Below are positions 1 to 9,428 of a stretch of 64,000 nucleotides of DNA, one piece after another. Positions within the stretch are counted from its first letter, which is position 1. The number at the start of each line of letters is the position of its first letter. The translations under genes were made by a program, and so were the position numbers. Origin of the DNA: Gammaproteobacteria bacterium (GTDB lineage: Bacteria; Pseudomonadota; Gammaproteobacteria; Pseudomonadales; Azotimanducaceae); contig JAPPAV010000045.1 of NCBI GenBank assembly GCA_026705345.1, positions 41,899-105,898 of the forward strand. The letters run 5' to 3'. The notes below the pieces were generated by a model that ran no database searches, was not told the origin of the DNA, and saw only the letters and a list, made by a program, of their open reading frames with translations.

Positions 1-182
1 ACCGCTGTATCGACTTCCGCCGATTGGTCATCGTCCAACGCTCGGGAGGTCGCTGCGAGGTCTACTACGCGAAGGGCGGCGATGCCGAAAAAGTGGCGGA
101 AGGCGGCGACGTCGATGCGTGCGAGTCCGTCTACGACCGTATGAGTATGGACCTCGCCTCCTCCGGATTCGACTGCCGATAA
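1..182 (+). CDS. C-terminal end of a hypothetical protein (5' end outside window)
   Basis: The frame beginning at base 3 is open from the window edge to a TAA at 180-182, giving 59 residues. The tail is rich in charged residues and has four cysteines (RCIDF, GRCEVYY, DACES, GFDCR), so it could be an exported disulfide-bonded protein, but nothing identifies a family. The next gene starts only two bases after this stop, which suggests the two are co-transcribed and that this frame is genuinely coding. Confidence 0.5.
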   Translation, partial: RCIDFRRLVIVQRSGGRCEVYYAKGGDAEKVAEGGDVDACESVYDRMSMDLASSGFDCR

Positions 183-184
183 CC

Positions 185-949
185 GTGGGCAAGAACATCA
201 AGGAGGCGGTGCGGGAAGTCTGCCTCGGGCTTCCCGAGGCCGAGGAACGAGCCGGCCACGGCATGCCGGACTACCGCGTGGGCGGCAAGGTATTCGCGAT
301 GCTCGCCGTCAACCATCATGGCGATGGACGCATCGCGTTGTGGGTCCATGCCCCGCCGGGTGCCCAGCACCTCCACGTCGAAGGCGAACCCGCCTACTAC
401 TTCGTGCCCCCCTACGTGGGTCCAAGGGGCTGGCTAGGCGTGCATCTCGACCAAGGCAACGACTGGTACGCCATCGCGGCGCGCGTTCGGGAGGCGTACG
501 TGAACGTCGCCCCTGGGGGTTTGATCGAGCAGTTGGGCGAGCCCCTCGACATCGAGCCGCCGACGGAGACGGTGGATCCCGAGGAATTCGATCCGCTGCA
601 GGCACCCCACGCCCGGCAAAAGCTCGACGATCTGCGCACCTTCGTCGCCACGCTACCCGAGACCTCCGAAGGCAAGCAGTTCGGGACGCCCGCATTCAAG
701 GCCGGCAAGAAGACATTCCTCACCGTGTTTCGCCATGGTGGCCGAATGCGCCTCGAGTTCTGGGTTGGTCCGGAGCTTCAAGCCACGCTCACGGACGATC
801 CGCGTTTCGTCATCCCCCGCTACATCGGACACCGGGGTTGGATCGACCTCGACGTGGAAGACTCCATCGACTGGGACGAAGTACGCGAGCTCGCCCTTGG
901 GAGCTATCGGCACTTCGCCTTGAAGAGGATGCTGAAAGCGCTCCCGTAG
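185..949 (+). CDS. Tandem MmcQ/YjbR-like (DUF419) protein
   Basis: The protein is about 254 residues and contains two copies of the small MmcQ/YjbR fold, residues about 1-115 and 140-254. Each copy has the family pattern: a helix ending in LPE, then GTPAFK or GMPDYR, then KTFLTV or KVFAML, and near the end a YIGHRGW or YVGPRGW motif. YjbR proteins have a CyaY-like fold and are sometimes called DNA-binding, but no function is established. I chose the GTG at 185 because it directly follows the preceding stop and begins the first domain; an ATG at 119 would overlap the upstream gene. The stop TAG is the TAG of a GTAG repeat element. Confidence 0.75.
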   Translation: MGKNIKEAVREVCLGLPEAEERAGHGMPDYRVGGKVFAMLAVNHHGDGRIALWVHAPPGAQHLHVEGEPAYYFVPPYVGPRGWLGVHLDQGNDWYAIAARVREAYVNVAPGGLIEQLGEPLDIEPPTETVDPEEFDPLQAPHARQKLDDLRTFVATLPETSEGKQFGTPAFKAGKKTFLTVFRHGGRMRLEFWVGPELQATLTDDPRFVIPRYIGHRGWIDLDVEDSIDWDEVRELALGSYRHFALKRMLKALP

Positions 950-1073
950 GGGACGGGCTTGTCCCGTCCCGGCGCGCCCTTCGGGCGCGTTTCGAGAATG
1001 CTGGCGCATTCTCGTGGCAACCGACTGGCACATTGCACGCCTCGGACGGGCGACGACAAGCGTCGCCCCTACG
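946..1073. repeat. REP/REPIN element, long four-hairpin form
   Basis: It starts with GTAG followed by the palindrome GGGACGGG-CTTG-TCCCGTCCC. Next come a hairpin GCGCGCCC-TTC-GGGCGCG, a hairpin CGAGAATGC-TGGC-GCATTCTCG, and finally an inverted REP, GGGCGACGACAAGCGTCGCC followed by CCTACG. The two outer REPs face each other, as in the REPINs/BIMEs mobilised by RAYT (Y1 HUH) transposases. The same composite, inverted, recurs at 63833-63953. The first four bases overlap the stop codon of the YjbR gene. The rest of the gap up to 1228 shows no gene. Confidence 0.8.
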
Positions 1074-1228
1074 GCTTCGTGGCGACCGCCCAACGATCGT
1101 CGGGGTCGACTCCCCAAGAAGAAACCGGCGAGCCCTCGCGGACGGCGGTCGCCATTCGGCAACGGAGCGTTGCCGCTGGCACCGGTGCGAAGTAGAGTCA
1201 TCGTCGAAGCTCATCACCGGTAGAACGA

Positions 1229-1699
1229 ATGGGACACAAACTCAACGTCAACGGAGACGCCGTCGAGGTCGACGTTTCCGGCGATACACCGCTCCTTTGG
1301 GTGCTGCGGGATCATCTCGGGCTGACTGGCACGAAGTACGGCTGCGGAGGCGGCTACTGCGGCGCCTGCACCGTCCACGTGGACGGCACCGCCACCCGGT
1401 CCTGTCAACTGCCCGTGTCCACGCTGCCTGGCAGGACCATCCGCACGATCGAAACCTTGGAAGAGCGCCACCCGGTGCTTGTCAAGACCTGGATCGACAA
1501 CAACGTCCCTCAGTGCGGCTACTGCCAGTCCGGCCAGCTCATGTCGGCGTCCGCCCTGCTCGACGGCAATCCGAAGCCAACCGACGCGGACATCGATGCG
1601 GCCATGGCCGGCAACATCTGCCGCTGCGGAACGTACGTTCGCGTTCGGGCTGCCATCCACCAGGCGGCAGGCAAAAGCCCGACGGGAGGAACTGAATGA
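1229..1699 (+). CDS. iorA: (2Fe-2S)-binding subunit of an isoquinoline-1-oxidoreductase-type molybdenum hydroxylase
   Basis: The 156-residue small subunit carries two [2Fe-2S] clusters and passes electrons from the molybdenum centre of the partner subunit. The N-terminal plant-ferredoxin cluster ligands are C39, C44, C47 (in CGGGYCGAC) and C59. The C-terminal helical domain has C96, C99 (CGYCQSG) and C131, C133 (ICRCG). Length and motifs match the IorA/CoxS group. The ATG overlaps nothing upstream, and the 3' end overlaps the large-subunit start by four bases (ATGA), so the two are translationally coupled. No FAD subunit is present, as expected for the two-subunit periplasmic type. The natural substrate cannot be read from sequence. 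Confidence 0.92.
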   Translation: MGHKLNVNGDAVEVDVSGDTPLLWVLRDHLGLTGTKYGCGGGYCGACTVHVDGTATRSCQLPVSTLPGRTIRTIETLEERHPVLVKTWIDNNVPQCGYCQSGQLMSASALLDGNPKPTDADIDAAMAGNICRCGTYVRVRAAIHQAAGKSPTGGTE

Positions 1700-3906
1700 T
1701 GAACGCCATCGCCAATCTTTCGCCGGCGTTCTCCCGCCGCCGCTTCCTCGGCGTGTCCGGCGTACTCGTGCTGGGCGCGTCTCTACCCGTGCAACGCGCC
1801 CTCGGAAAGACAAGTGCCCCGACCACCTTCGAACCCAATCTCTGGCTTGCCATGGACGGCGACGGCACGGTCCGCGCGACCGTGCATCGATCGGAAATGG
1901 GTCAGGGAATTCGCACTGCGCTGGCCCAGGTGATCGCCGACGAGTTGGAGGCCGACTGGTCCCGCGTCGAGGTGGTTCAAGCCCAGGGCGATGTGAAGTA
2001 CGGAGATCAGAACACCGACGGCTCCAGGAGCATCACGCAGAACTACGACCGCTTGCGCGCCGCCGGCGCTACGGCACGCCTCATGCTGCGCCAGGCGGCT
2101 GCGAAGCATTGGGGTGTCGGCGTGGACACCGTGAGCGCCGAAAACCACGAGGTCGTGCACGCCGCGAGCGGCCGTCGTCTCGGCTACGGCGAAGTCGTCG
2201 CCGAAGCGGCACGGCTGCCGGTGCCCGGGAACGCGCCGTTGAAAAAGGAAACCGAGCATCGCTACATCGGCAAACCCGTGACCCACGTCGACGCCGGCGA
2301 TATCGCCCGGGGCAAGGGGACGTTTGGAGCCGACTTCTCCTTGCCGAACATGGCCACCGCGGTCGTGGTCCGCTGTCCCTGGCTCGGCGGCGGCGTGAAG
2401 TCCATCACCAACAGGCCCACGGACGAACCTGGCCTCGTCGCGATCGAGACCCTCGATGCCGCACCGAGCGCCGGCCCCCTGTTCACCCCGCTAGGCGGGG
2501 TCGCGGTCGTCGCGGAAGACACCTGGACGGCGGTTCGCATCGCCCGTGGCCTCGACATCGAATGGACGGGGAGTCCGAACCAGACCTTCGACAGCGACGA
2601 ACTCCAGCAATCCCTGCGCGACGCCGTGGCGAAGCCCGGCACGGCGGTACCCGGTTCCGAGAAGGGCGACGTGGACGCGGTGTTCGCCGCCGGTGGAACC
2701 GAGCTGTCGGCAACCTACGAAACGCCTTTCCTCTCGCATGCGCCGATGGAGCCGCCGGTTGCGGTGGCGGACGTATCGGATGGTGGCTGCGTCGTGCATG
2801 CGCCGTTGCAGGATCCGCAGTCCGCACGGCCGCTGATCGCTGCGCAGGCCGGCACGACCCCCGACCAGGTGGAAGTCACCCCCACGCTGCTCGGCGGCGC
2901 GTTCGGACGCAAGTCGAAACCGGACTTCGCACTGGAAGCCGTGGAACTGTCGAAGCGTCTGAAGCGGCCCGTCCGCGTGCAGTGGCTGCGCGAGGACGAC
3001 ATCCGACACGACTACCTCCATGCGTCGAGCGCACAGCACCACCGCGCGGTGATCGACGGCGAGGGCAAGCCCAAAGCCTGGCTGCAACGCACGGCATTCC
3101 CCTCGATCACGACCGTATTCGCCGCCCAAGCCGAGGCGCCGGCCCCGTGGGAGCTGGAGATGGGCTTCTCCAATCTGCCCTACACGGTGGAGAACCAGCG
3201 CATGGAATCTGCCGGCATCCGCCCCGGCGTCCGGGTCGGCTGGCTGCGTTCGGTTTGCAACATCTTCCACGCCTTCTCCGCCAACGTGTTCGCCGACGAG
3301 ATGGCTACCGCCGTAGGGCGGGATCCCATCGAACATCGCCTGGCGCTCATTCCCGAGAGCGGCAAGCTGAAGCAACCCGGGCAGCCCGCGCCGCCCGGCC
3401 ACGAACTCGATTTCGCCAGGCTGCGGCATGTCATCCAACGGGTTCGCGAGCTTTCCGAGTGGGACAAGCCGCGACCGGATGGCGTGGGGCTCGGATTCGC
3501 CGTCCATCACAGTTTCCGGTCGTACGTGGCGACGGTCCTGGAAGCGACCATGGACAACGGCCGGCCAAGCGTGTCGAACGCCTACGTGGTCCTGGACTGC
3601 GGCACCTACGTCAACCCCGATACCTGCGTGGCGCAGATGGAAGGTGCGGTGGTGTTCGGCCTGTCGCTATCGCTCTACGGCGACATCGCGATGAGGGAAG
3701 GCGCGGTGGTGCAAAGCAATTTCCACGACTACCCGATGCTGCGCATCGCCGAAGCGCCGGCCACGAAGGTCGAACTCGTACCGGCCCAAGGTCGTCTGCC
3801 TGCCGGCGTCGGCGAACCCGGCGTACCACCCGTGGCACCGGCCTTGTCCAATGCGTTGTTCGCCGCATCCGGGACACGACACCGCGTGTTGCCGATCCGC
3901 GCCTGA
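1696..3906 (+). CDS. iorB: Molybdopterin-binding large subunit, isoquinoline-1-oxidoreductase type (xanthine dehydrogenase family)
   Basis: The 736-residue catalytic subunit has a Tat leader ([10 protein letters not shown] at residues 13-22, followed by a hydrophobic stretch), so the folded enzyme with its cofactor is probably exported. Family landmarks are [16 protein letters not shown] near residue 70, the LGGAFGRKS block in the middle, and a C-terminal GEPGVPP carrying the catalytic Glu of Mo hydroxylases. An SD-like GAGGAA lies before the ATG at 1696. Members oxidise aldehydes or N-heterocycles with water as the oxygen source. In vivo, electrons from this subunit pair normally go to a cytochrome c, and no cytochrome gene lies nearby. 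Confidence 0.9.
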   Translation: MMNAIANLSPAFSRRRFLGVSGVLVLGASLPVQRALGKTSAPTTFEPNLWLAMDGDGTVRATVHRSEMGQGIRTALAQVIADELEADWSRVEVVQAQGDVKYGDQNTDGSRSITQNYDRLRAAGATARLMLRQAAAKHWGVGVDTVSAENHEVVHAASGRRLGYGEVVAEAARLPVPGNAPLKKETEHRYIGKPVTHVDAGDIARGKGTFGADFSLPNMATAVVVRCPWLGGGVKSITNRPTDEPGLVAIETLDAAPSAGPLFTPLGGVAVVAEDTWTAVRIARGLDIEWTGSPNQTFDSDELQQSLRDAVAKPGTAVPGSEKGDVDAVFAAGGTELSATYETPFLSHAPMEPPVAVADVSDGGCVVHAPLQDPQSARPLIAAQAGTTPDQVEVTPTLLGGAFGRKSKPDFALEAVELSKRLKRPVRVQWLREDDIRHDYLHASSAQHHRAVIDGEGKPKAWLQRTAFPSITTVFAAQAEAPAPWELEMGFSNLPYTVENQRMESAGIRPGVRVGWLRSVCNIFHAFSANVFADEMATAVGRDPIEHRLALIPESGKLKQPGQPAPPGHELDFARLRHVIQRVRELSEWDKPRPDGVGLGFAVHHSFRSYVATVLEATMDNGRPSVSNAYVVLDCGTYVNPDTCVAQMEGAVVFGLSLSLYGDIAMREGAVVQSNFHDYPMLRIAEAPATKVELVPAQGRLPAGVGEPGVPPVAPALSNALFAASGTRHRVLPIRA

Positions 3907-3943
3907 TGGGATCGATGAGGGGAGACTGACACCCGCAGTGTCC

Positions 3944-4798
3944 ATGCGCATCACCCGAGCAGTGTGCCTGCTCCTCGCGTTATTGCCGGCGGGTTGCGAG
4001 GAACGTGCGCCCCGGTTCGATGCGCCGTTGGCTTCCGGGGTCATTACGCTGCCCATGCCGGACACCCAGCAGTTCGACGCCATGATGTCGACCGGCGGGC
4101 TCGTCGCCGCCCTCCAGGGCAGCGGTACCGCCGTCGCCGTCGACACGCCGACGACGGGCAGCACGCTCATCGTGGCCCACGTGCTCCACGCCTCGTTCGA
4201 GCCGGTGATCCTCGGCGTCGAAACGACCGCTTTGGACGCCCTGATCGATGGCGGCTACACCCTGGTCGTGGGCAGCGGGTTCGTTTCCGTCTTCGACCCC
4301 GTCTCCCCGCTCGGGCTTTTGCAGTTGAATGGTGAAGTGCGAAGCGAACTCACCCCCCACGGCTATACGCGGATTCTCGGCGTCCGCGACGGCGAACTCA
4401 GCATTATCGGTCGCCGGGACTACCACCGCGGACTCTTCGAATCCGCCATTCAGGTCGGCCCCGGGGTCGTCGAAAACGGCAAACTCGACATTCGGCCCGG
4501 CGAGCGCGACTTGCCTGCCTACATCCGGGCTTTCGTTGTCACCTGCTCGGACCGATGGTTGGCGGGAGTCGCCCAGACCCCCATGCACCTCTACGATGTC
4601 GGCGAGTCGCTCGTCAAGTATTTCGAGAGCAACTCCCTCGTCTGCGACGAGGTGGTCAACCTATCCGGCGACCGGGAAGCCCTGCTCGCACTCATCAGCG
4701 ACGACCGGGGAAGCATTGCCTATTTCGGCAACCCCACGCTGCCAAAAGCGTCCGTCATCGCGTTCCGGACGCGTCAGGACACCAAACCGAACACCTAG
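3944..4798 (+). CDS. Lipoprotein related to phosphodiester glycosidases (NAGPA/DUF2233-like), active site degenerate
   Basis: The 284-residue protein begins with a lipoprotein signal: a hydrophobic segment ending LLPAGC, with the lipidated Cys at residue 18. The middle shows the NAGPA-like order: SPLGLLQLNGEV, then a reported DGELSI, then AIQVGPGVVENGKLDI and a following R-A-F strand. The hallmark NLDGGGS near the C terminus is replaced here by NLSGDRE, so catalysis is doubtful. I chose the ATG at 3944 because the signal peptide starts there. It lies 37 bases after the Mo hydroxylase gene. The family call is made from motif order only, and an unrelated beta-rich lipoprotein remains possible. 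Confidence 0.5.
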   Translation: MRITRAVCLLLALLPAGCEERAPRFDAPLASGVITLPMPDTQQFDAMMSTGGLVAALQGSGTAVAVDTPTTGSTLIVAHVLHASFEPVILGVETTALDALIDGGYTLVVGSGFVSVFDPVSPLGLLQLNGEVRSELTPHGYTRILGVRDGELSIIGRRDYHRGLFESAIQVGPGVVENGKLDIRPGERDLPAYIRAFVVTCSDRWLAGVAQTPMHLYDVGESLVKYFESNSLVCDEVVNLSGDREALLALISDDRGSIAYFGNPTLPKASVIAFRTRQDTKPNT

Positions 4799-4822
4799 AA
4801 ACGTTCCAGCAAGAGGGCTGTG

Positions 4823-5893
4823 ATGGACATCGGCGTCTGCGTCGCTTCCCATATCAACGACATCGACTACGTGGTGCGAGCCGAAGAGCTGGGCTACTCG
4901 CACGCCTGGCTTGCGGACAGCCAGATGCTGTGGTCGGACTGCTATGCCGCACTCGCCGTCGCGGCGACGAGAACTAACCGCATCAACCTCGGCACGGGCG
5001 TCGCCATCACCGGCACGCGCCCGGCACCCAACAACGCGTCGGGCATTGCCACCATCAACGCGCTGGCACCTGGCCGCACCTTCTTCGGCGTGGGTTCCGG
5101 CAATACCGCCATGCGGGTCATGGGTCTGCCGCCGCAACGAATCGCCGGTTTCGACCGGTATCTCGACACCATCGGTCCCCTGCTGCGTGGCGACGAAGCG
5201 ATCTATCACCACGGGCAGAAGGCGCTCCCCATCCGCCACATCATGCCGGACGACGGCTTCGTGAACTTCCAGGATCGAATACCCATGTACGTGTCGGGAT
5301 TCGGTCCCAAGTCGTTGGGACTCGCCGGCAAGCACGGCGACGGCGCGGTCCTCGCCCTCCCCGCCAACCCCGCGGTGATGGCCAATATCTGGCGCATGAT
5401 CGAAACCGGCGCAGAACAGGCGGGTCGTGAAATCGACCGCGACGCCTACTACACCACGGCGCTTACCACCATGGTCGTACTCGATCCGGGCGAACCGGTC
5501 GATTCGCCCCGCGTGAAGGCGGAATGCGGCGCCATGGCCATGGCCGCCGTGCACTTCGCCTACGACCAGTTCCGCAACTTCGGACGTCGCCCATCGGGCT
5601 ATCTGCTCGGCATCTGGGACGACTACCGCGCGATGATCGAGTCGTACCCCGCCGAGCGCCGCCACCAACGCATACATGGCGGGCACAACTGCTGGGTGCT
5701 GCCGGAAGAGGTGCAGTTCCTGACACCGGAGATACTTGAGGCAACGGCGATGATCGGTGAACGCGATGCGCTCCTCGAGCGCCTGTCGGCCCTTGCCGGC
5801 GCGGGCCTGGACCAGGTCATGATCCTACCCAACTTCGACACCCGGTTCGATGTTCTGGAGCGGGTCGCGAGGGACATCGTCCCCAACGTGTGA
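4823..5893 (+). CDS. LLM-class (luciferase-like) flavin/F420-dependent oxidoreductase
   Basis: The 356-residue protein has a TIM-barrel luciferase-like domain: IGVCVASH at strand 1, HAWLADSQ, then GTGVAITGTRPAPNNAS and the later FGVGSGNTAMR. The pattern is closest to methylene-tetrahydromethanopterin-reductase-like (MER) LLM enzymes. These use F420 or FMN; which one is used here cannot be told. An AAGAGG precedes the ATG at 4823. The end overlaps the next gene by four bases (GTGA), so it is probably co-transcribed with the GFA protein. A second, distinct LLM gene lies at 62822. Confidence 0.85.
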   Translation: MDIGVCVASHINDIDYVVRAEELGYSHAWLADSQMLWSDCYAALAVAATRTNRINLGTGVAITGTRPAPNNASGIATINALAPGRTFFGVGSGNTAMRVMGLPPQRIAGFDRYLDTIGPLLRGDEAIYHHGQKALPIRHIMPDDGFVNFQDRIPMYVSGFGPKSLGLAGKHGDGAVLALPANPAVMANIWRMIETGAEQAGREIDRDAYYTTALTTMVVLDPGEPVDSPRVKAECGAMAMAAVHFAYDQFRNFGRRPSGYLLGIWDDYRAMIESYPAERRHQRIHGGHNCWVLPEEVQFLTPEILEATAMIGERDALLERLSALAGAGLDQVMILPNFDTRFDVLERVARDIVPNV

Positions 5894-6750
5894 CGAGAGT
5901 GCTGACCGGAAGCTGCCTCTGCGGCGACATCGCCTTCGAGATCGACGATCCCATCGACCTAGTCGGCCACTGCCACTGCTCCATGTGCCGCAAGTTCCAC
6001 GGGGGGGCCTTCGCCACCTTCGCGGTCACGGCTCCGGATCGATTCCGCTGGCGCCAGGGCCAGGACAAGGTCGTGCACTACCGGTCATCGCAGAACGGCT
6101 GGCGGAATTTCTGCCCGCGATGCGGTGCCGCCGTCCCGGCCAGTCCGGAGGGTGGGCCGTTCGCCTCCGTGCCGCTGGGCAATGTCGCCGAGGATCCGGG
6201 GGTGCGCCCAAGCCTGCACTTCTTCGTCGGATCCAAGGCAACCTGGCACGACATCCCCGACGACCTGCCGCAACACGACGTCTATCCGGCGGAGTTCGGG
6301 CCCGATGCCGTCTCGGTCGAACGTCCCCACCGCACCGCGGCCACAGCGGGCGCAACCGGCGGAAGCTGCCTGTGCGGGGCCGTGACATTCGAGTTCGACG
6401 GCGAACCGGAACGCATGGTCAACTGCCACTGCTCGCGCTGCCGGCGAGCCATGAGCGCCGCCTACGCGACCATGACGATGGTGCCGGCCGGTGCCTTCCG
6501 CTGGCTGTCCGGCGAAGACCACCTTGTCAACTACAAGATGCCCGAGGCCAAGGTGAAAGGCACCGCCTTCTGTCGAGTCTGCGGGTCGCAGATGCCACGG
6601 CTGCGGACCGAGGATCAGATGCAGATTCCGACGGGCTGCCTGGACGACGACCCCGGCCTGCGACCTGCGGCCAACATCTTCACCGCATCGAAGGCGGCCT
6701 GGTCGGTCGTCGACGAGCGCCTGCCGGGGTTTCCCGACGCGCCTTCTTGA
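5890..6750 (+). CDS. Duplicated GFA-family (glutathione-dependent formaldehyde-activating-like) zinc protein
   Basis: The 286-residue protein consists of two full GFA (Mss4-like) domains in tandem. Copy 1 has GSCLCG at residues 7-12, HCHCSMC at 27-33 and FCPRCG. Copy 2 starts near residue 157 with GGSCLCG, then NCHCSRC and FCRVCG. These Cys groups are the structural and catalytic zinc ligands. GFA proteins add glutathione to formaldehyde or act as general zinc-thiol proteins; the substrate of this fused form is unknown. The GTG start overlaps the stop of the LLM gene. Confidence 0.85.
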   Translation: MTRVLTGSCLCGDIAFEIDDPIDLVGHCHCSMCRKFHGGAFATFAVTAPDRFRWRQGQDKVVHYRSSQNGWRNFCPRCGAAVPASPEGGPFASVPLGNVAEDPGVRPSLHFFVGSKATWHDIPDDLPQHDVYPAEFGPDAVSVERPHRTAATAGATGGSCLCGAVTFEFDGEPERMVNCHCSRCRRAMSAAYATMTMVPAGAFRWLSGEDHLVNYKMPEAKVKGTAFCRVCGSQMPRLRTEDQMQIPTGCLDDDPGLRPAANIFTASKAAWSVVDERLPGFPDAPS

Positions 6751-7010
6751 CTCCCGGGCCTATCGCAGACAATGAGCTGAGGCACTGGCTTACAGACATT
6801 GCAGAGATCGCAGCGCCGAACTTCATACTTCCGCCATTACGACGATAGCCGGATGTGCCACATGATCCGTCTCCGGAAAACACCATCGGAGCACGTGCTT
6901 CGTGGCCGGCAGTCCCGCTACGAACGGCTGGCAATCAGCGGTAGCCACCGTCACCGGTTGGGGGACTCGCCGCGCGTGTGCTAAGTTCGCGCCGCTTGAG
7001 GAGAACGCCA

Positions 7011-7754
7011 ATGGCCGAACCCGCGCTCGCGTACCTGCCCGATCCGGCACCGTGCCCCGCGCTCGACGCCATACTCGCCGAGGACGAGCACACCCTGCCG
7101 GAAACGGACGGTCTTCCGTTGGCTGACGGTCGGGTCCAACAGGGGCCGCTCACCTATTCCCGGGACGCGCTGCGCTATCACCTGCGCCACCTCAACGACC
7201 GCGTCGCCGTGGAAGGCGACATGTTCATCTACTACGTGGGCCGGGACACCAACGGCGGACCCACCTTGGCGTCCGTATCTCCGGACATTTTCGTCGTCTA
7301 CGGCGTTGCCGACCGACCCGATCGAAACTCGTACGTGCTGTGGAACGAACCGGACGCCGACATCCGATTCGTGCTTGAGATCGCCTCGCCGAGCACGCGT
7401 CGACGCGACCACACCGTGAAACGGGAGGTGTACGCGTCGCTAGGCGTTGCCGAGTACTTCCTATACGACCCGCCGACGCGCACAAGAGATGCACGGATCC
7501 TCGGTCTCCGTCTCCGCGTCGGCGAATACGAGGACATCCCCGACGAAGAACTGCCGAACGGAAACTCGGGCGTAAGAAGCGACTCGACCGGCCTCGTCGC
7601 CTACGTCGATGTCGAGGGGCAACTGAAGTGGTTCGACCCCGCGTCCGGTCAGGATCTGCGGAGTTACGACGAGGTCCAGAACGAAGTCAGGGCGGCTAAG
7701 ACACAGATCGCCGAGCTTGAAGCCCGAATCCGAAGCCTGAGTGGCGAGGTTTGA
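7011..7754 (+). CDS. Uma2 family (DUF820) PD-(D/E)XK endonuclease-like protein
   Basis: The 247-residue protein has the DUF820 nuclease core: SPDIFVVYG (catalytic Asp), then FVLEIASPST with the E-x-x-S motif, then a K in HTVKREVY and YASLGVAEYFLYDP. The C-terminal 40 residues form a charged coiled coil (IAELEARIRSL), common in this family. I chose the ATG at 7011 because GAGGAG sits about ten bases upstream. The roughly 260 bases between 6751 and 7010 show no gene. Uma2 proteins are abundant in cyanobacteria and some proteobacteria, and their role is not established. Confidence 0.85.
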   Translation: MAEPALAYLPDPAPCPALDAILAEDEHTLPETDGLPLADGRVQQGPLTYSRDALRYHLRHLNDRVAVEGDMFIYYVGRDTNGGPTLASVSPDIFVVYGVADRPDRNSYVLWNEPDADIRFVLEIASPSTRRRDHTVKREVYASLGVAEYFLYDPPTRTRDARILGLRLRVGEYEDIPDEELPNGNSGVRSDSTGLVAYVDVEGQLKWFDPASGQDLRSYDEVQNEVRAAKTQIAELEARIRSLSGEV

Positions 7755-7798
7755 CCTCCTCGGGCCTAGTACGAACGCCATCGTAGGCGCCGATTGGC

Positions 7799-9418
7799 AT
7801 GACCAAGCAACCCAAGCACGACGTCGTGATCATCGGCGGCGGCCACAACGGCCTGATCTGCGGTGCCTACCTGGCCCGAGCCGGCCTCAGGGTGGTCGTC
7901 GTCGAACAGCACGATGTCGTCGGTGGTGCCGCCGTGACACAGGAGTTCCACCCGGGGTTCCGAGCCTCCACCTTCTCGTACCTGATGAGCCTCTTGCACC
8001 CGAAGATCATGGCGGACCTGCAACTGCGGCAACACGGCCTCGAGGTGCTGCCATGCTCGGACATGTTCTCCCCACTCGACGGGGACGACTACATCGTCTA
8101 TTCCGACGACGTCGAGCGAACCCAGGCCTCCTTCGCGAGATTCAGCCCACGGGACGCCGCCGTGTATCCCGAGTTCAGCCGGTACCTGTACGAAGCGGCC
8201 GACGTCATCCGCAGCCTGTTGTTCGAGACGCCACCGGATCCCAGCAGGCGGGATTGGGAGACATTCAAGCAGATGGGCTCGATTCTTTGGAAACATCGCA
8301 AGATCGGCGGACAGTTCTTCCAGGTCTACGACATCCTCACGATGAGCGCGGACGACTACCTAAATCGCTGGTTCGAGGACGCACGGATACGCGCCGTGCT
8401 CGCCTACTACGCGTCCATCGGCACCTTCGCGGGACCGAAGACGCCCGGTTCCGCCTACGTGATCATGCATCACATCATGGGGGAGCACGAGGGCGCGGGG
8501 GGCTGGGGCTTCATCCGCGGCGGCATGGGCAAGATCACCGAGGCAATCGCGGCCAACGGAAAAGCCAATGGGCTCGAAATCGTCACGGGCGCCTGGGTCG
8601 ACCAGGTGAAGGTGGCCGACGACCGGGTCACGGGAGTCGCCACCCGGGGCGGTCGCGAGTTCGACGCCGACATCGTAGTAAGCAACGCCAGCGCCAAGGC
8701 GCTCTATCTCGACATGATCGGTGCCGAGCATCTTCCGGACGAGTTGCTCCGGGACATCCGCAACATGCGCACCTTCTCCACTGCGTTCAAGATCAACATC
8801 GCCTGCGAGCGTCCCCCGCAGTACAAGGGCCTCGGGAAGGCCATCGACGACGGTGCCCTCGGCGACTTCAACTATCCGACGTACGTGCACTGCGCGCCGG
8901 ATATCGACTACCTGGAGAAGGCCTACGACGACGCCAAGCATGGCGGGTACTCGGAGCGGCCGTTCATGACGCCCGTGGTGCCAACCGTCGTGGACGACTC
9001 GCTGGCGCCGTCCGGCAAACACGTCGTGAACCTGTTCGGCGGCCACGCGCCTTACGAACTGAGAGAGGCCAGTTGGGCCGACGAGAAGGACAACTTCACC
9101 AACACCGTGTTCGACACGCTCAACGGATTCGCACCCGGCTTCACCGACGACATCATCGCAACCGAGGTGCTGCTAGCCCCCGATATCGAGGCCCGGGTCA
9201 ATCTCCCACAAGGCCACATCTTCCACGGCGAACTGGCCCTGGATCAGCTCTTCTTCAAACGTCCCGCACCCCACTACGCCGACTACCGGGGTCCTTTGAA
9301 GGGCCTTTACATGTGCGGATCGAGTTGCCATCCCGGGGGCGGCGTTTCCGGCATCCCCGGGCACAACGCCGCGAGGGAGATCTTGCAGGATGTCGGCAAA
9401 CGGCGGCGCGCACCATGA
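7799..9418 (+). CDS. FAD-dependent phytoene-desaturase-like oxidoreductase (PYROXD2-like)
   Basis: The 539-residue protein starts with a Rossmann dinucleotide motif VVIIGGGHNGLICGAYLA (residues about 9-26), then VVVVEQ and VGGAA, the crtI/phytoene-desaturase-type FAD-binding pattern. The body aligns in character with the PYROXD2 group: WGFIRGGMGKITEAIA, and a C-terminal GSSCHPGGGVSGIPGHNAA, which is the second FAD-contact block. The substrate is unknown. The halogenase gene follows after a ten-base gap, so the two flavoenzymes are likely co-transcribed. Confidence 0.85.
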   Translation: MTKQPKHDVVIIGGGHNGLICGAYLARAGLRVVVVEQHDVVGGAAVTQEFHPGFRASTFSYLMSLLHPKIMADLQLRQHGLEVLPCSDMFSPLDGDDYIVYSDDVERTQASFARFSPRDAAVYPEFSRYLYEAADVIRSLLFETPPDPSRRDWETFKQMGSILWKHRKIGGQFFQVYDILTMSADDYLNRWFEDARIRAVLAYYASIGTFAGPKTPGSAYVIMHHIMGEHEGAGGWGFIRGGMGKITEAIAANGKANGLEIVTGAWVDQVKVADDRVTGVATRGGREFDADIVVSNASAKALYLDMIGAEHLPDELLRDIRNMRTFSTAFKINIACERPPQYKGLGKAIDDGALGDFNYPTYVHCAPDIDYLEKAYDDAKHGGYSERPFMTPVVPTVVDDSLAPSGKHVVNLFGGHAPYELREASWADEKDNFTNTVFDTLNGFAPGFTDDIIATEVLLAPDIEARVNLPQGHIFHGELALDQLFFKRPAPHYADYRGPLKGLYMCGSSCHPGGGVSGIPGHNAAREILQDVGKRRRAP

Positions 9419-9428
9419 GTGCATACCC

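Noticed and set aside
1479..3929. A long open frame on the + strand across the Mo hydroxylase gene
   Set aside because: It is arginine-rich and shows no domain; the frame at 1696 has Tat, Mo-binding and overlap features.
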